Source: an uncultured Acetatifactor sp.
GTDB lineage: Bacteria; Bacillota; Clostridia; Lachnospirales; Lachnospiraceae
Reading direction: 5' to 3'
Assembly (NCBI GenBank): GCA_910586775.1
Contig: CAJUJN010000025.1
Span: 1-55,027, forward strand
DNA: 55,027 bases
Shown: positions 24,532 to 32,706 of the stretch, piece after piece
Numbering within the stretch: the first letter of the stretch is position 1
How the letters are laid out: every line of letters begins with the position of its first letter
Position numbers and translations under genes: made by a program
The notes under the pieces: model-generated
The model's input: only the letters and a program-made list of their open reading frames with translations
The model's database searches: none
What the model was told of the DNA's origin: nothing

Positions 24532-26382
24532 ATGGATAAAAAATTCCGCATTCCCATAGCCTTCTGCATGGCGGCTGCCTGGATTATTTTCATCAATAGC
24601 TGTGCGGGCATTTTCTTTGAAACCAATGATGACCGTTTGATTTCGGAGATTTTTTCCGGGGCGGTGACCGGTGCTCCCGAGGCTCATGCCTATTATGTGG
24701 ATTATATTTTGGGCTTTATACTGTCCCTGCTTTACCGTATTACAACGAAGGTTCCGTGGTATGGGGGAATGCTTGTGCTGTTTCAGTTTCTGTGCTGGTT
24801 CTTTACTGCGAATGCATTTCTTGGCCGCTGTAAAAGCAGGAGCGACTGTTTCCGGGCATTTGTGTGCTGTATTCTCCTGTATGCTGCCGGATTTTATGTC
24901 ATTGCCGGGATACAGTTTACTTCCACGGCCGCGCTTCTGACCATAACCGGGTATCTTTGCTTCCTGCTTTACCCTGAGGGGAAAGGGCGGTATGTACTTT
25001 TCTTTCTGTTTGAACTTCTTGCCTTTCTGCTGCGAAGCAATGCAATGCTCATGCTTCAGCCAATGGGTTTCCTGACGCTTTCCGGATATTATATTCAAGA
25101 ACGCCGGAATTTACTGATTTGTCCAGGGCCGGAATCTGCTCGCCGGTCTTTCGCTATAAGCGATGACTGCAGTTCTATTCGACGTGCAGTATATTTTGCA
25201 AAACGGCAGTTGCATCGTTTTCGCGCATTTTCCGGGAAGGAATGGGTGAAAAACCATGTGCCTCTGCTGCGGGCGGCGGTTCTTGTGCTTGTTGTGCTGC
25301 TTATGGGCAAAGGCAGTCATTTTGTTTTCCATGGCGGTCCGGGATGGAAGGAATATGAGAAGATCAATGAAGCAGTTACGGCTATCACGGATTATGCTGA
25401 TATACCGGAGTATGATCAGGTCCGTTCCATTCTTGAAAAATACAATGTGACTGAAAAACAGTATGCAGCCTTTGGCGTGTATACAATGCTTGAAGAAAAT
25501 CTTTCCGGCGACTGTCTGCTGGAAATCGCGGAAGTGGCCCGTAGCCGGGACGTGAAGCCGGGAGCAGCGCAGATATGCAGGCAATTTCTGGAGGGCTATA
25601 CCGTTGGAGAAAATTCGGGGGAATTAAATCTGCTGCTGATGGCCGGGTGGGCAGTTTTGTTGGTTTTTCTTTTTATTGAGAGAAACGTTTCCCTTCTGTT
25701 CCCGTTGGCAGGGCTTTTCCTTGGACGCAGCGCCATCTGGATCTTTCTGCTCTATGGGGACAGGACGCCGCCCAGGGTGATGGTTCCGCTGTATTTAGGG
25801 GAGATTGCGTTGCTGCTTTGTCTGCTGTTTTTGAGCGGCGGGAGTGAGAGGGTACCGCGAAATAAATCCGGCGAGTCGGAATTGCGAATGGAAAAATGCG
25901 CTTTTTTGAAAATGAATTTGTCTGTAGTGCTGTTGTTGTTGCTTTTGCCTTTTGGGGCAAAGGCCCTGAAGACACAATACAGGGAATTTTCAGCGGCACA
26001 TGCTGCGGAATCCGTTTATTTCAGCGGCATGCGGGATGTGGTATCCTATTGTAACGAACATCCGGAAAAACGCTTTCTTATAGACTCAAGCTCGTTGATT
26101 TATTATCGGGGCAGTGCCTTTGAAACCGAAATATACGGACAGCGAAATGGCGTGATTACAGGCTGCTGGTATTCCGGCGCTCCCGGGCTGTGTCAGTATA
26201 CGAAGGATTATTTTGCGGACAGCAGCGTTATATACCTGATTGCTTCGGCTGAAATGGAAATGCAGTATGGCAGAGTGTTGGAGTATCTGGAGGAGAGGCT
26301 TGGCACGGATGCTTATCTGGAAGATGCGTTTACGGCTTCCAATGGTGGGGAATATCTGATTTATGGACTTCAAAAAAAGTAA
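24532..26382 (+). CDS. Polytopic membrane protein, possible GT-C-type glycosyltransferase
   Basis: 616 residues with about ten hydrophobic segments and a soluble C-terminal domain (about 490-616). The first extracellular loop has FETNDDRLISEIFSG and the segment GAPEAHAYYVDYILG, a signature I have seen in uncharacterised Firmicutes membrane proteins. The acidic NDD in the first loop after TM1 is the position of catalytic acids in GT-C enzymes, so transfer of a lipid-linked sugar outside the membrane is possible. ATG 24532 follows GGAGGG at 24521-24526. The overall plan resembles the membrane proteins at 44189-45985 and 53235-54955, without clear direct similarity. Monocistronic as far as seen. 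Confidence 0.65.
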   Translation: MDKKFRIPIAFCMAAAWIIFINSCAGIFFETNDDRLISEIFSGAVTGAPEAHAYYVDYILGFILSLLYRITTKVPWYGGMLVLFQFLCWFFTANAFLGRCKSRSDCFRAFVCCILLYAAGFYVIAGIQFTSTAALLTITGYLCFLLYPEGKGRYVLFFLFELLAFLLRSNAMLMLQPMGFLTLSGYYIQERRNLLICPGPESARRSFAISDDCSSIRRAVYFAKRQLHRFRAFSGKEWVKNHVPLLRAAVLVLVVLLMGKGSHFVFHGGPGWKEYEKINEAVTAITDYADIPEYDQVRSILEKYNVTEKQYAAFGVYTMLEENLSGDCLLEIAEVARSRDVKPGAAQICRQFLEGYTVGENSGELNLLLMAGWAVLLVFLFIERNVSLLFPLAGLFLGRSAIWIFLLYGDRTPPRVMVPLYLGEIALLLCLLFLSGGSERVPRNKSGESELRMEKCAFLKMNLSVVLLLLLLPFGAKALKTQYREFSAAHAAESVYFSGMRDVVSYCNEHPEKRFLIDSSSLIYYRGSAFETEIYGQRNGVITGCWYSGAPGLCQYTKDYFADSSVIYLIASAEMEMQYGRVLEYLEERLGTDAYLEDAFTASNGGEYLIYGLQKK

Positions 26383-26408
26383 GAAATTCTGCAAGGTTTT
26401 TACTGTGC

Positions 26409-26453
26409 CCGTCGTATTACAGATAGAAGCATAAAAATAGGGAATACCGACGG
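26409..26453 (+). other. Leader hairpin before the repeat-protein gene
   Basis: CCGTCGTATT at 26409-26418 pairs with AATACCGACGG at 26443-26453 (one bulged C). The stem ends directly next to the ribosome site GGAAGGAAGG of the following gene, so it could affect translation. Confidence 0.35.
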
Positions 26454-26463
26454 AAGGAAGGAA

Positions 26464-27255
26464 ATGAAAATGAAGAAACTGTTAATGACGGGAGCGGCAT
26501 TGGTACTAGTTGCAGGAATGGGGATAACGGTTGCGGCGGCAGGGACTATCAAGCAGGGGAGCGGGGGGCAGCATCATATGAGCCATTCGCAGTGGCATTT
26601 GGACGGACGTAATTGTGTGACGGCAAAAGCAGGCAGGATTGTGACATACGGGGTACATCATGCGGAACCGGAAGGGGGCGACCGGACAGGTATCCTGGCT
26701 GATGCGGTCGATTATACGGACGGGACAGGAAGCTGCCATATATCGGACGGATACTGCATGAAATGGAGCGATGCAGATGGTGATGGGGTATGCGATCTGT
26801 GCAGGAATCCGGCATACCATGAGAGCGGAGCGGAGTCAGGCGCAGGAGGAAATTGTCATATATCGGACGGATACTGCGTGAACTGGAGCGATGCGGATGG
26901 TGACGGGGTATGCGATCTGTGCAGGAATCCGGCATACCATGAGAGCGGAGCGGAGTCAGGCGCAGGAGGAAATTGCCATATATCGGACGGATACTGCATG
27001 AACTGGAGCGATGCGGACGGTGACGGAGTATGCGATCTGTGCAGGAACCCGGCATATTGTGAGAGCGGTGATGGGAATGGAGCGCAGGGTAGTGGAAATG
27101 CGGTATCTCAGGACAGCGGCAGCACAGCGGGGAGCCAGGGACAGAATTACGGCGGATACGATTTGGAATGTTATGGCACCGATTACAACGGTTGCGGAAA
27201 CAGCGGCCGCGGACATCATAGTTCAGGGCATCACGGCCGCGGACATCATAGATAA
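26464..27255 (+). CDS. Secreted Ca-binding-like repeat protein with His-rich tail
   Basis: 263 residues. A signal peptide (MKMKKLLMTGAALVLVAGM, cleavage likely after an Ala-rich VAAAG) leads to an external protein. Residues about 90-200 hold three 40-residue repeats, each with CHISDGYC, WSDADGDGVCD and LCRNPA: four cysteines plus a DxDxDG loop like calcium-binding dockerin or EF-hand loops. The C-terminus is His/Gly-rich (SGHHGRGHHR), suggesting binding of a transition metal. ATG 26464 or in-phase ATG 26470 are both possible after GGAAGGAAGG. Next gene downstream is an ECF sigma factor with an RsgI-like partner that also ends in a His-rich tail, hinting at an envelope or metal-responsive unit. 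Confidence 0.75.
   Translation: MKMKKLLMTGAALVLVAGMGITVAAAGTIKQGSGGQHHMSHSQWHLDGRNCVTAKAGRIVTYGVHHAEPEGGDRTGILADAVDYTDGTGSCHISDGYCMKWSDADGDGVCDLCRNPAYHESGAESGAGGNCHISDGYCVNWSDADGDGVCDLCRNPAYHESGAESGAGGNCHISDGYCMNWSDADGDGVCDLCRNPAYCESGDGNGAQGSGNAVSQDSGSTAGSQGQNYGGYDLECYGTDYNGCGNSGRGHHSSGHHGRGHHR
26734..27062 (+). repeat. 120-base tandem repeat, three units
   Basis: Units start at 26734, 26854 and 26974, exactly 120 bases apart, with only a few base differences; the third is cut short near 27062. The close similarity at DNA level, not only at protein level, suggests recent expansion or gene conversion. Confidence 0.9.
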
Positions 27256-27258
27256 CAG

Positions 27259-27309
27259 AAACCGAAAAGAGCGGCGGCAGCCTCAGGGATGCAGCCGTTT
27301 TTTCGGTTT
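27259..27309 (+). terminator. Terminator or attenuator between repeat protein and sigma factor
   Basis: AAACCGAAAA at 27259-27268 pairs with TTTTTTCGGTTT at 27298-27309, with an inner GC stem (CGGC/GCCG). It contains its own T-run and lies just after the repeat-protein stop. Since no strong promoter is visible before the sigma gene, partial read-through is likely. Confidence 0.6.
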
Positions 27310-27350
27310 GGGTTTTGGCGGAAAATCAGTTCATAAGGGGTGGTGAAGTG

Positions 27351-27824
27351 ATGCGCAGCGAGTTTGAAGTAAACCGCGCAGTGGAGCAATATTCCGATAT
27401 GATACAGCGCATTTGCCTGTGTCATCTGAAAAATGCAGCCGATACGGAAGATGTGTTCCAGACTGTTTTTCTGAAATATATGCTTTATGAGGGAGACTTT
27501 GAGAATGCCGGCCACGAAAAGGCGTGGATGATTCGCGTGACTGTCAATGCCTGTAAGGATTATCTGAAAAGTCTGTTCCGCCGTCGTGCGGTATCTCTGG
27601 ACGAGCTTGGAGAGGCAGCGGCAATTCCGCCTGGGCAGCATGAAGTGCTGGATGCTGTCCTGGCCCTGCCGGAGAAGTACAGGGATGTGATTTACCTGCA
27701 TTATTATGAAGGATATTCAGCAGCGGAAATGGGCAGAATTTTGAAAAAGAAGGAAAATACGGTCTATTCGCTGCTGTCCCGGGGGCGGGCCATGCTGAAG
27801 GAAGCGTTGGGAGGTGATTTGTGA
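27351..27824 (+). CDS. ECF-type RNA polymerase sigma factor
   Basis: 157 residues, the normal ECF length. Region 2 is at about residues 8-72 (YSDMIQRICLCHLKNAADTEDVFQTVFLKYM), and region 4 at about 100-150 (LPEKYRDVIYLHYYEGYSAAEMGRILKKKENTVYSLLSRGR is the usual helix-turn-helix region). It redirects RNA polymerase to its regulon. ATG 27351 follows AAGGGGTGGTGAAG. Its stop overlaps the start of the anti-sigma gene (TGATG), so the two are translationally coupled, as in regulated sigma/anti-sigma pairs. Confidence 0.92.
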   Translation: MRSEFEVNRAVEQYSDMIQRICLCHLKNAADTEDVFQTVFLKYMLYEGDFENAGHEKAWMIRVTVNACKDYLKSLFRRRAVSLDELGEAAAIPPGQHEVLDAVLALPEKYRDVIYLHYYEGYSAAEMGRILKKKENTVYSLLSRGRAMLKEALGGDL

Positions 27825-28600
27825 TGCGTTCATCCGATAGGATTCATGATGCTTTTGGCTCGGTCAAAGCGGGTGATGAGCTGAAATCTCTCACAAAAGA
27901 ATATTTAAAGACGGCCAGACAGTGTGAAATCCGTCAGAGAAGACGGGCAGATGCCGGAAAGCCGGTTTTTCGGCAGGTATTTGCAGGCATTTGCGTCATA
28001 CTGGTTCTGGCTTTGGGGGGCGGCGGTTATTTCCTGATGGGCATACCGGTTTCTTATGTCAGTATAGACGTAAATCCGTCAATCGAGCTTGCGCTGAACC
28101 GTCTTGACCGTGTGATAACGGCTGAGGGGTATAATGCGGACGGTACAATGATTCTGGATGCCGTATCGGTAGGAGGAATGCATTATACCGAGGCGATTGA
28201 ACAGTTGGTGGAAAGTCAGGCCATGCAGCCTTATCTGTCAGAAAATGCAGGACTTACCTTTACCGTCGCTTCGGAAAGCGGTCAGAGGGAAAATGCGCTG
28301 CTTACCGGAATTAAGAGTACTTCCGGATGCCGGGAGCATGGGGGTCTGGGCTATGGGGCGGATATCAGTGCCGTTCAGGAGGCCCATGAAAGCGGCCTGT
28401 CCCTGGGGAAGTATGCCGCCTATCAGGTCCTGCTTCAGTATGACAGCTTCATTACCCCGGAAGACTGTCATAACATGACCATGTCTGAAATTCATGGCCT
28501 GATTGAGGAGCATGAGAATGAGCACGAGGAGGAGCATAACGGAAGTGGAGGACATGGCAGAAGCGGAGGACACGGCCACAGTCATGAGCAGAAGCAGTGA
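27824..28600 (+). CDS. RsgI-like membrane anti-sigma factor
   Basis: 258 residues: a cytoplasmic N-terminus (1-50), one membrane helix at about 52-72 (FAGICVILVLALGGGGYFLMG), then an external domain beginning VSYVSIDVNPSIELALNRLDRV, the hallmark of the RsgI middle domain. The C-terminal 30 residues are His/Gly/Glu-rich (NEHEEEHNGSGGHG). RsgI proteins hold their sigma factor at the membrane and release it on an external signal. The N-terminal sigma-binding part is short and not clearly an RsgI-N domain. ATG 27824 overlaps the sigma stop and has GGAGG at 27810-27814. The His-rich tail suggests metal sensing; this is inference. Confidence 0.8.
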   Translation: MRSSDRIHDAFGSVKAGDELKSLTKEYLKTARQCEIRQRRRADAGKPVFRQVFAGICVILVLALGGGGYFLMGIPVSYVSIDVNPSIELALNRLDRVITAEGYNADGTMILDAVSVGGMHYTEAIEQLVESQAMQPYLSENAGLTFTVASESGQRENALLTGIKSTSGCREHGGLGYGADISAVQEAHESGLSLGKYAAYQVLLQYDSFITPEDCHNMTMSEIHGLIEEHENEHEEEHNGSGGHGRSGGHGHSHEQKQ

Positions 28601-28607
28601 TTTTCTC

Positions 28608-28636
28608 TTTTCAAATAAGGAAAAACAGTGTATAAT
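28608..28636 (+). promoter_or_regulatory. Candidate promoter giving a leaderless transcript
   Basis: TTTTCA at 28608-28613, a 17-base spacer and a perfect TATAAT at 28631-28636. The predicted start would be within a few bases of the ATG at 28645. Confidence 0.45.
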
Positions 28637-28644
28637 CATGAATC

Positions 28645-30663
28645 ATGAAAGACGAAAAGAATGAATTTTTAGGACTCCTGTGCAATTTATATCTGGTCGT
28701 ACTGTTGGTTGTGCTGCCTTTGTATACCGGAAATGGGTATTGGCAGCTGGGTGATACAAAGTATATGCTGTTTCGGAATCTTTCTTTTCTGTGTCTGGGA
28801 AGCTGGCTGCTTGCCGGGATGCCAGGGCGTATCAGGGGGGCGGCAGAATATTTCAGAAGACGGAATGAATACTTTGGCGATAATAAAAAACCGATATTAC
28901 ATGCAAAACAGACAGGAGTCAGGGCTGTCAGTCAGGAAGGGCCCGGCTGGAAAGCTGCGGGGCGACAACAGAGAGACAGTAGGAAAAACAGGCGGAAGCA
29001 GACTGTCTTCAGCGGCATGGATTTGCTGATGATGAGTTACGGTATCTGTGTGATACTTTCAGCCGTTTGCAGCTCTTACGGAAGGCTGGCGTGGGTTGGC
29101 TATGAAGGCTGGTACATGGGAGCAATTTCACAGATCCTGTTTATCGGGATTTATTTATTCGTGTCCAGGCAGTATGACGGCGCAGCCTGGCCGGTGTATC
29201 TGGGCGAGGTGGCTTTCTTTCTGGTGACTCTGCTCGGATTGCTTCACCGGCTGGGAATTGACCCGCTGGGGCTGATGGGAAGCTGGAACAGCAGAGACTG
29301 GGAGTACAGTCATATGCTGTCAACACTTGGAAATATCAATTGGCTGTGCGGATATTACAGTGTCGTGACAGCGTTTGTAATTGTTCATTTTTTCAGAGAG
29401 AAGAGACGGTGTCTGCAGGTGGTGCTGTATCTGATATCGGTGTCTGCCTTTGTGCTTTTGCTGCTTCAGGGCAGTCAGAGCGGTCTGTTGATTTTAGGAG
29501 CATGTGCGGCAGTTTGCTTTTGGCTGGGGAAACGGCAGGGCGGCGTATGGGGAAAGCTTTTGCTGCTTTTAGCGGGAACCTTCTTTTGTATGCCATTGAT
29601 GGAATGGCTGATGAGGCTGCGGGGGAGCAGGGCCGCAATAGCGGCGGATGGAAATATTTTTGCGTTTACCAGCTGGTATGGCTGGATGCTGTCAGGAGTT
29701 ATCTGCATCTTTCTTTTTTTATTGTTGGAGAAAAGGGGCGGAGGTTCCTGTAAGGGGAAGCCGACAGAAGAAAAAGGAAAGCGGCAGATGGCAGCTGCGG
29801 AAGAGCAGCGGCAGAATGTGCGCAGGGGATGGGCACGGAAGACATTATTGTTGATTGCCCTGGCGGTTTTTGCGACAGTGGCAGTGCTGGCAGGATTGCT
29901 GTTCTGGCGCGGGCTTGATGACAGCTTCGGAAGCGGACGGGGGTTTCTGTGGCGGATTGCAGTGGAAAGCTTCATGGAGGCGGACGGAAAGGATAAGCTG
30001 CTGGGGGCAGGGCCTGATTGCTATGCGGAAGCGGTTTTCAACAGGCTGGGGGCGGATACGGATGTCTGGAAGGGGGAGCATTGGGAGGGAGCAGTGTTTA
30101 CCAATGCCCACAACGAGATTCTGAGTCAGCTCTGTAATGTGGGGATACTGGGAACGGCCTGTTATCTGGCGATTTTTTTTGCGGGGATATACAGATATGG
30201 CTTTGATGGCGTGAAAAAACAGTACGGAGAAAAGTATTTTGGGGGAGCCGAATGCCAGGGGACCATGGTACAGACAGTTGGTCCGGAGGGACAAGCGGAG
30301 GGCAGAACCCGGACAGAGAACCTGGAAGGAGAAGCGGAGGGCAGAACCCGGACAGAGAATCCGGAAGGAGAAGCGGAGAGCAGAGCGCAGGAAATGCTTC
30401 GAAATCCGGAAGAATACATGAAATATGAGATGCCCGAAAAGGCAGACGGGCGAGGGCGGCAGGGGAGTCTGACAGGGGGGTATATGGGAGACACAGGACT
30501 GCTCGCACTGGTCATGTATGGTCTTCACTCACTGGTCAGTTTCCAGCAGGTGTTGAATGCCCCGCTCTTATTCCTGGTGCTGGGACTGTGCGAAGCGGAA
30601 AAACGGAAAATGAACAGAGAGGGAACAGCGGAGGAAATTGCACATGAAATGGAAAAAATATAA
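28645..30663 (+). CDS. O-antigen ligase/polymerase-like membrane protein
   Basis: 672 residues with about ten membrane helices. Central motifs fit the Wzy/WaaL family: LSTLGNINWLCGYY near 225, LLLQGSQSGLL near 275, and the large extracellular loop with GAGPDCYAEAV and FTNAHNEILSQLCNVGILG near 450-500. Such proteins join or polymerise lipid-linked glycans outside the membrane. A cytoplasmic or loop insertion near residues 547-582 is coded by a 39-base tandem repeat. No ribosome site precedes ATG 28645; AAGGAAA is 22 bases away and a TATAAT box lies only 8 bases upstream, so the mRNA may be leaderless. The 3' end overlaps prmA by 20 bases. Confidence 0.8.
   Translation: MKDEKNEFLGLLCNLYLVVLLVVLPLYTGNGYWQLGDTKYMLFRNLSFLCLGSWLLAGMPGRIRGAAEYFRRRNEYFGDNKKPILHAKQTGVRAVSQEGPGWKAAGRQQRDSRKNRRKQTVFSGMDLLMMSYGICVILSAVCSSYGRLAWVGYEGWYMGAISQILFIGIYLFVSRQYDGAAWPVYLGEVAFFLVTLLGLLHRLGIDPLGLMGSWNSRDWEYSHMLSTLGNINWLCGYYSVVTAFVIVHFFREKRRCLQVVLYLISVSAFVLLLLQGSQSGLLILGACAAVCFWLGKRQGGVWGKLLLLLAGTFFCMPLMEWLMRLRGSRAAIAADGNIFAFTSWYGWMLSGVICIFLFLLLEKRGGGSCKGKPTEEKGKRQMAAAEEQRQNVRRGWARKTLLLIALAVFATVAVLAGLLFWRGLDDSFGSGRGFLWRIAVESFMEADGKDKLLGAGPDCYAEAVFNRLGADTDVWKGEHWEGAVFTNAHNEILSQLCNVGILGTACYLAIFFAGIYRYGFDGVKKQYGEKYFGGAECQGTMVQTVGPEGQAEGRTRTENLEGEAEGRTRTENPEGEAESRAQEMLRNPEEYMKYEMPEKADGRGRQGSLTGGYMGDTGLLALVMYGLHSLVSFQQVLNAPLLFLVLGLCEAEKRKMNREGTAEEIAHEMEKI
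30283..30390 (+). repeat. 39-base in-frame tandem repeat in the ligase-like gene
   Basis: About 2.7 units of a 13-codon repeat (EGEAEGRTRTENP type); the GCGGAG marker recurs at 30295, 30334 and 30373. The period is a multiple of three, so length can vary without a frameshift. Confidence 0.75.
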
Positions 30664-31636
30664 AATTAAAACAATAACAGATGCCGAAGACATTATTATC
30701 AGTACCCTGTACGATATCGGCCTGGAAGGGGCGCAGATTGAGGACAAGATTCCCCTGACCGCTCTGGAGAAGGAGCAGATGTTTGTGGACATTCTTCCGG
30801 AGAGCCAGGAAGATGACGGCATAGCCTACCTGAGTTTTTTCGTGGAGGAGAAGGAGGACGGCAGCCTGGAGGTTCTGGGAGAATCCACGGATGAAGCCGC
30901 CGTGTTGGAGAATGTGAAGCGGGAACTGGAGGAGCTCCGTCGGTTCTGTGAGATCGGGGAAGGCTCTGTTACGGTGGAGGAGACAGAGGACCTGGACTGG
31001 ATCAATAACTGGAAGCAGTATTTTCACCAATTTTATATTGACGACATTCTTGTAATCCCGTCTTGGGAAGATGTCAGGACAGAGGATGAGGAGCGGATAG
31101 TGCTACACATCGACCCAGGTACCGCTTTTGGAACGGGAATGCATGAGACCACACAGCTGTGCATCAGGCAGCTGCGGAAGTACGTCACGTCTGAGACGAA
31201 GCTTCTGGACGTGGGGACAGGTAGCGGAATCCTGGCGATCCTCTCCCTGATGTTCGGCGCAGAGCATGCGGTGGGTACGGACCTGGACCCCTGCGCGGAA
31301 GAAGCCGTGGCGCAGAATTGTCAGGTGAACGGAATCAGGCCGGAGCGCTTTGAGATGATGATCGGCAATATCATCACGGATAAAAGCGTGCAGGATAAGG
31401 TAGGATATGGATGCTATGACATCGTTGTTGCAAACATTCTGGCGGATGTACTGGTGTCTTTGACTCCGGTAATCTTCAATCAGCTGAAAGAAGGGGGTAT
31501 CTACATTACATCCGGAATTATTGACGATAAGGAAGAGACAGTAGTGGAGGCTGTAAAGGCCGCCGGGCTGAAGATTCTGGAGGTTACTTATCAGGGCGAA
31601 TGGGTCAGTGTGACTGCACAAAAGCAGCTTGCATGA
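30644..31636 (+). CDS. prmA: Ribosomal protein L11 methyltransferase PrmA
   Basis: 330 residues. The N-terminal substrate domain is followed by a class I methyltransferase with DPGTAFGTGMHETTQ near 160, motif I LLDVGTGSGILA near 187, acidic GTDLDP near 210 and VVANILADV near 260, the PrmA-specific motif. It methylates ribosomal protein L11 using SAM. ATG 30644 is chosen over the in-phase TTG 30638 because GGAGGAA at 30630-30636 precedes it. It overlaps the previous gene and is followed by rsmE after 42 bases, the common Firmicutes pairing (also often beside dnaJ). Confidence 0.96.
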   Translation: MKWKKYKIKTITDAEDIIISTLYDIGLEGAQIEDKIPLTALEKEQMFVDILPESQEDDGIAYLSFFVEEKEDGSLEVLGESTDEAAVLENVKRELEELRRFCEIGEGSVTVEETEDLDWINNWKQYFHQFYIDDILVIPSWEDVRTEDEERIVLHIDPGTAFGTGMHETTQLCIRQLRKYVTSETKLLDVGTGSGILAILSLMFGAEHAVGTDLDPCAEEAVAQNCQVNGIRPERFEMMIGNIITDKSVQDKVGYGCYDIVVANILADVLVSLTPVIFNQLKEGGIYITSGIIDDKEETVVEAVKAAGLKILEVTYQGEWVSVTAQKQLA

Positions 31637-31678
31637 AGTATATAAGGCTGGCAGAGGGCAGTCCGGAAAGGAAACGAA

Positions 31679-32425
31679 ATGCACCAGTTTTTTGTGGCTC
31701 CAGAGCAGATTGATGTAAATGACAAAAGCGTCATAATTGTGGGCACCGATGTAAACCATGTCAAAAACGTACTCCGTATGAAGCCGGGGGAGGAAATCTC
31801 CGTCAGCGACGGGCAGGACGGCAGAGAATACCGATGCGGCATCCGGAGCGTGGAAGAGGACAGGATTGTCTGTGAGCTTCGCTTTATCAAAGAGGACAGG
31901 GTAGAATTGCCTTCCCGTGTCTATTTATTCCAGGCGCTTCCCAAGGCGGATAAGATGGAGCTGATTGTCCAGAAAGCGGTGGAATTGGGCGTTTACAAGG
32001 TGATTCCTGTGGCGGCAAAGCGATGTATTGTAAAGCTGGATGAGCGGAAAGCCGCCATTAAAATACAACGTTGGCAGGGAATTGCGGAATCGGCGGCAAA
32101 GCAGAGCAAACGGGCTGTTGTTCCAGAAGTGACAAGTATGTCAGAATTTGAGGAAGCCCTCAGAATGGCATCTGCAATGGACGTCAGACTGATTCCTTAT
32201 GAACTGGCAGAGGATATGGCCAAAACAAAAGAAAGGATAGGCTCACTGCAGCCGGGGCAGGAGATAGCAGTGTTTATAGGGCCGGAGGGCGGCTTCGAGG
32301 AAGCAGAGATTGAGCTGGCGCTGGCTAACGGAGTAGAGCCGATTACCCTGGGAAAACGGATTTTAAGGACGGAGACAGCGGGATTGACGGTGCTGTCCTG
32401 GATTATGTATATGCTGGAGGCCTGA
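31679..32425 (+). CDS. rsmE: 16S rRNA m3U1498 methyltransferase RsmE
   Basis: 248 residues. An N-terminal PUA-like domain (VGTDVNHVKNVLRMKPGEE) leads to a SPOUT knot methyltransferase with GPEGGFEEAE near 200 and the knot segment LGKRILRTETAGL near 222. It methylates U1498 in the decoding site of 16S rRNA. ATG 31679 follows GGAAAGGAAA. It is in operon with prmA. Confidence 0.96.
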   Translation: MHQFFVAPEQIDVNDKSVIIVGTDVNHVKNVLRMKPGEEISVSDGQDGREYRCGIRSVEEDRIVCELRFIKEDRVELPSRVYLFQALPKADKMELIVQKAVELGVYKVIPVAAKRCIVKLDERKAAIKIQRWQGIAESAAKQSKRAVVPEVTSMSEFEEALRMASAMDVRLIPYELAEDMAKTKERIGSLQPGQEIAVFIGPEGGFEEAEIELALANGVEPITLGKRILRTETAGLTVLSWIMYMLEA

Positions 32426-32706
32426 AGCTGTCAGGAGTGCTGCCGTGATCATACCATGTCAGAAGTGCGTCAAAGGGTATGTTCCTGTAGGGGTAAAAGT
32501 ATCATATAATCAGTAAAAAGATTTCCGGCAAAACGGCGGCTGCCGGCGCCGGAAGGGCAGAAGCGGCGGCAATCACAGGGACGGCGCGTTATGCATATGA
32601 TAGGATAACGAGGTATACTGTCCGTTGTCCTGTCAAAGGAAATGTCTGCAAAGCTATGCCGCACAGGCGCGGACAGCCCATCTGACTAGATAGTAAGGAG
32701 TAAATC
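32426..32706. other. Intergenic region before the cysteine desulfurase gene
   Basis: 281 bases without a gene. It contains a TATAAT at 32505-32510 with a poor -35 (TTCCTG) and a CTGTCCG/CGGACAG pair about 50 bases apart near 32622. Nothing else is supported. The ribosome site AAGGAG at 32695-32700 belongs to the next gene. Confidence 0.3.

Noticed and set aside
26734..27062. Regularly spaced 120-base repeats as a CRISPR array
   Set aside because: The repeats are contiguous, coding, and have no unique spacers; no cas genes nearby.
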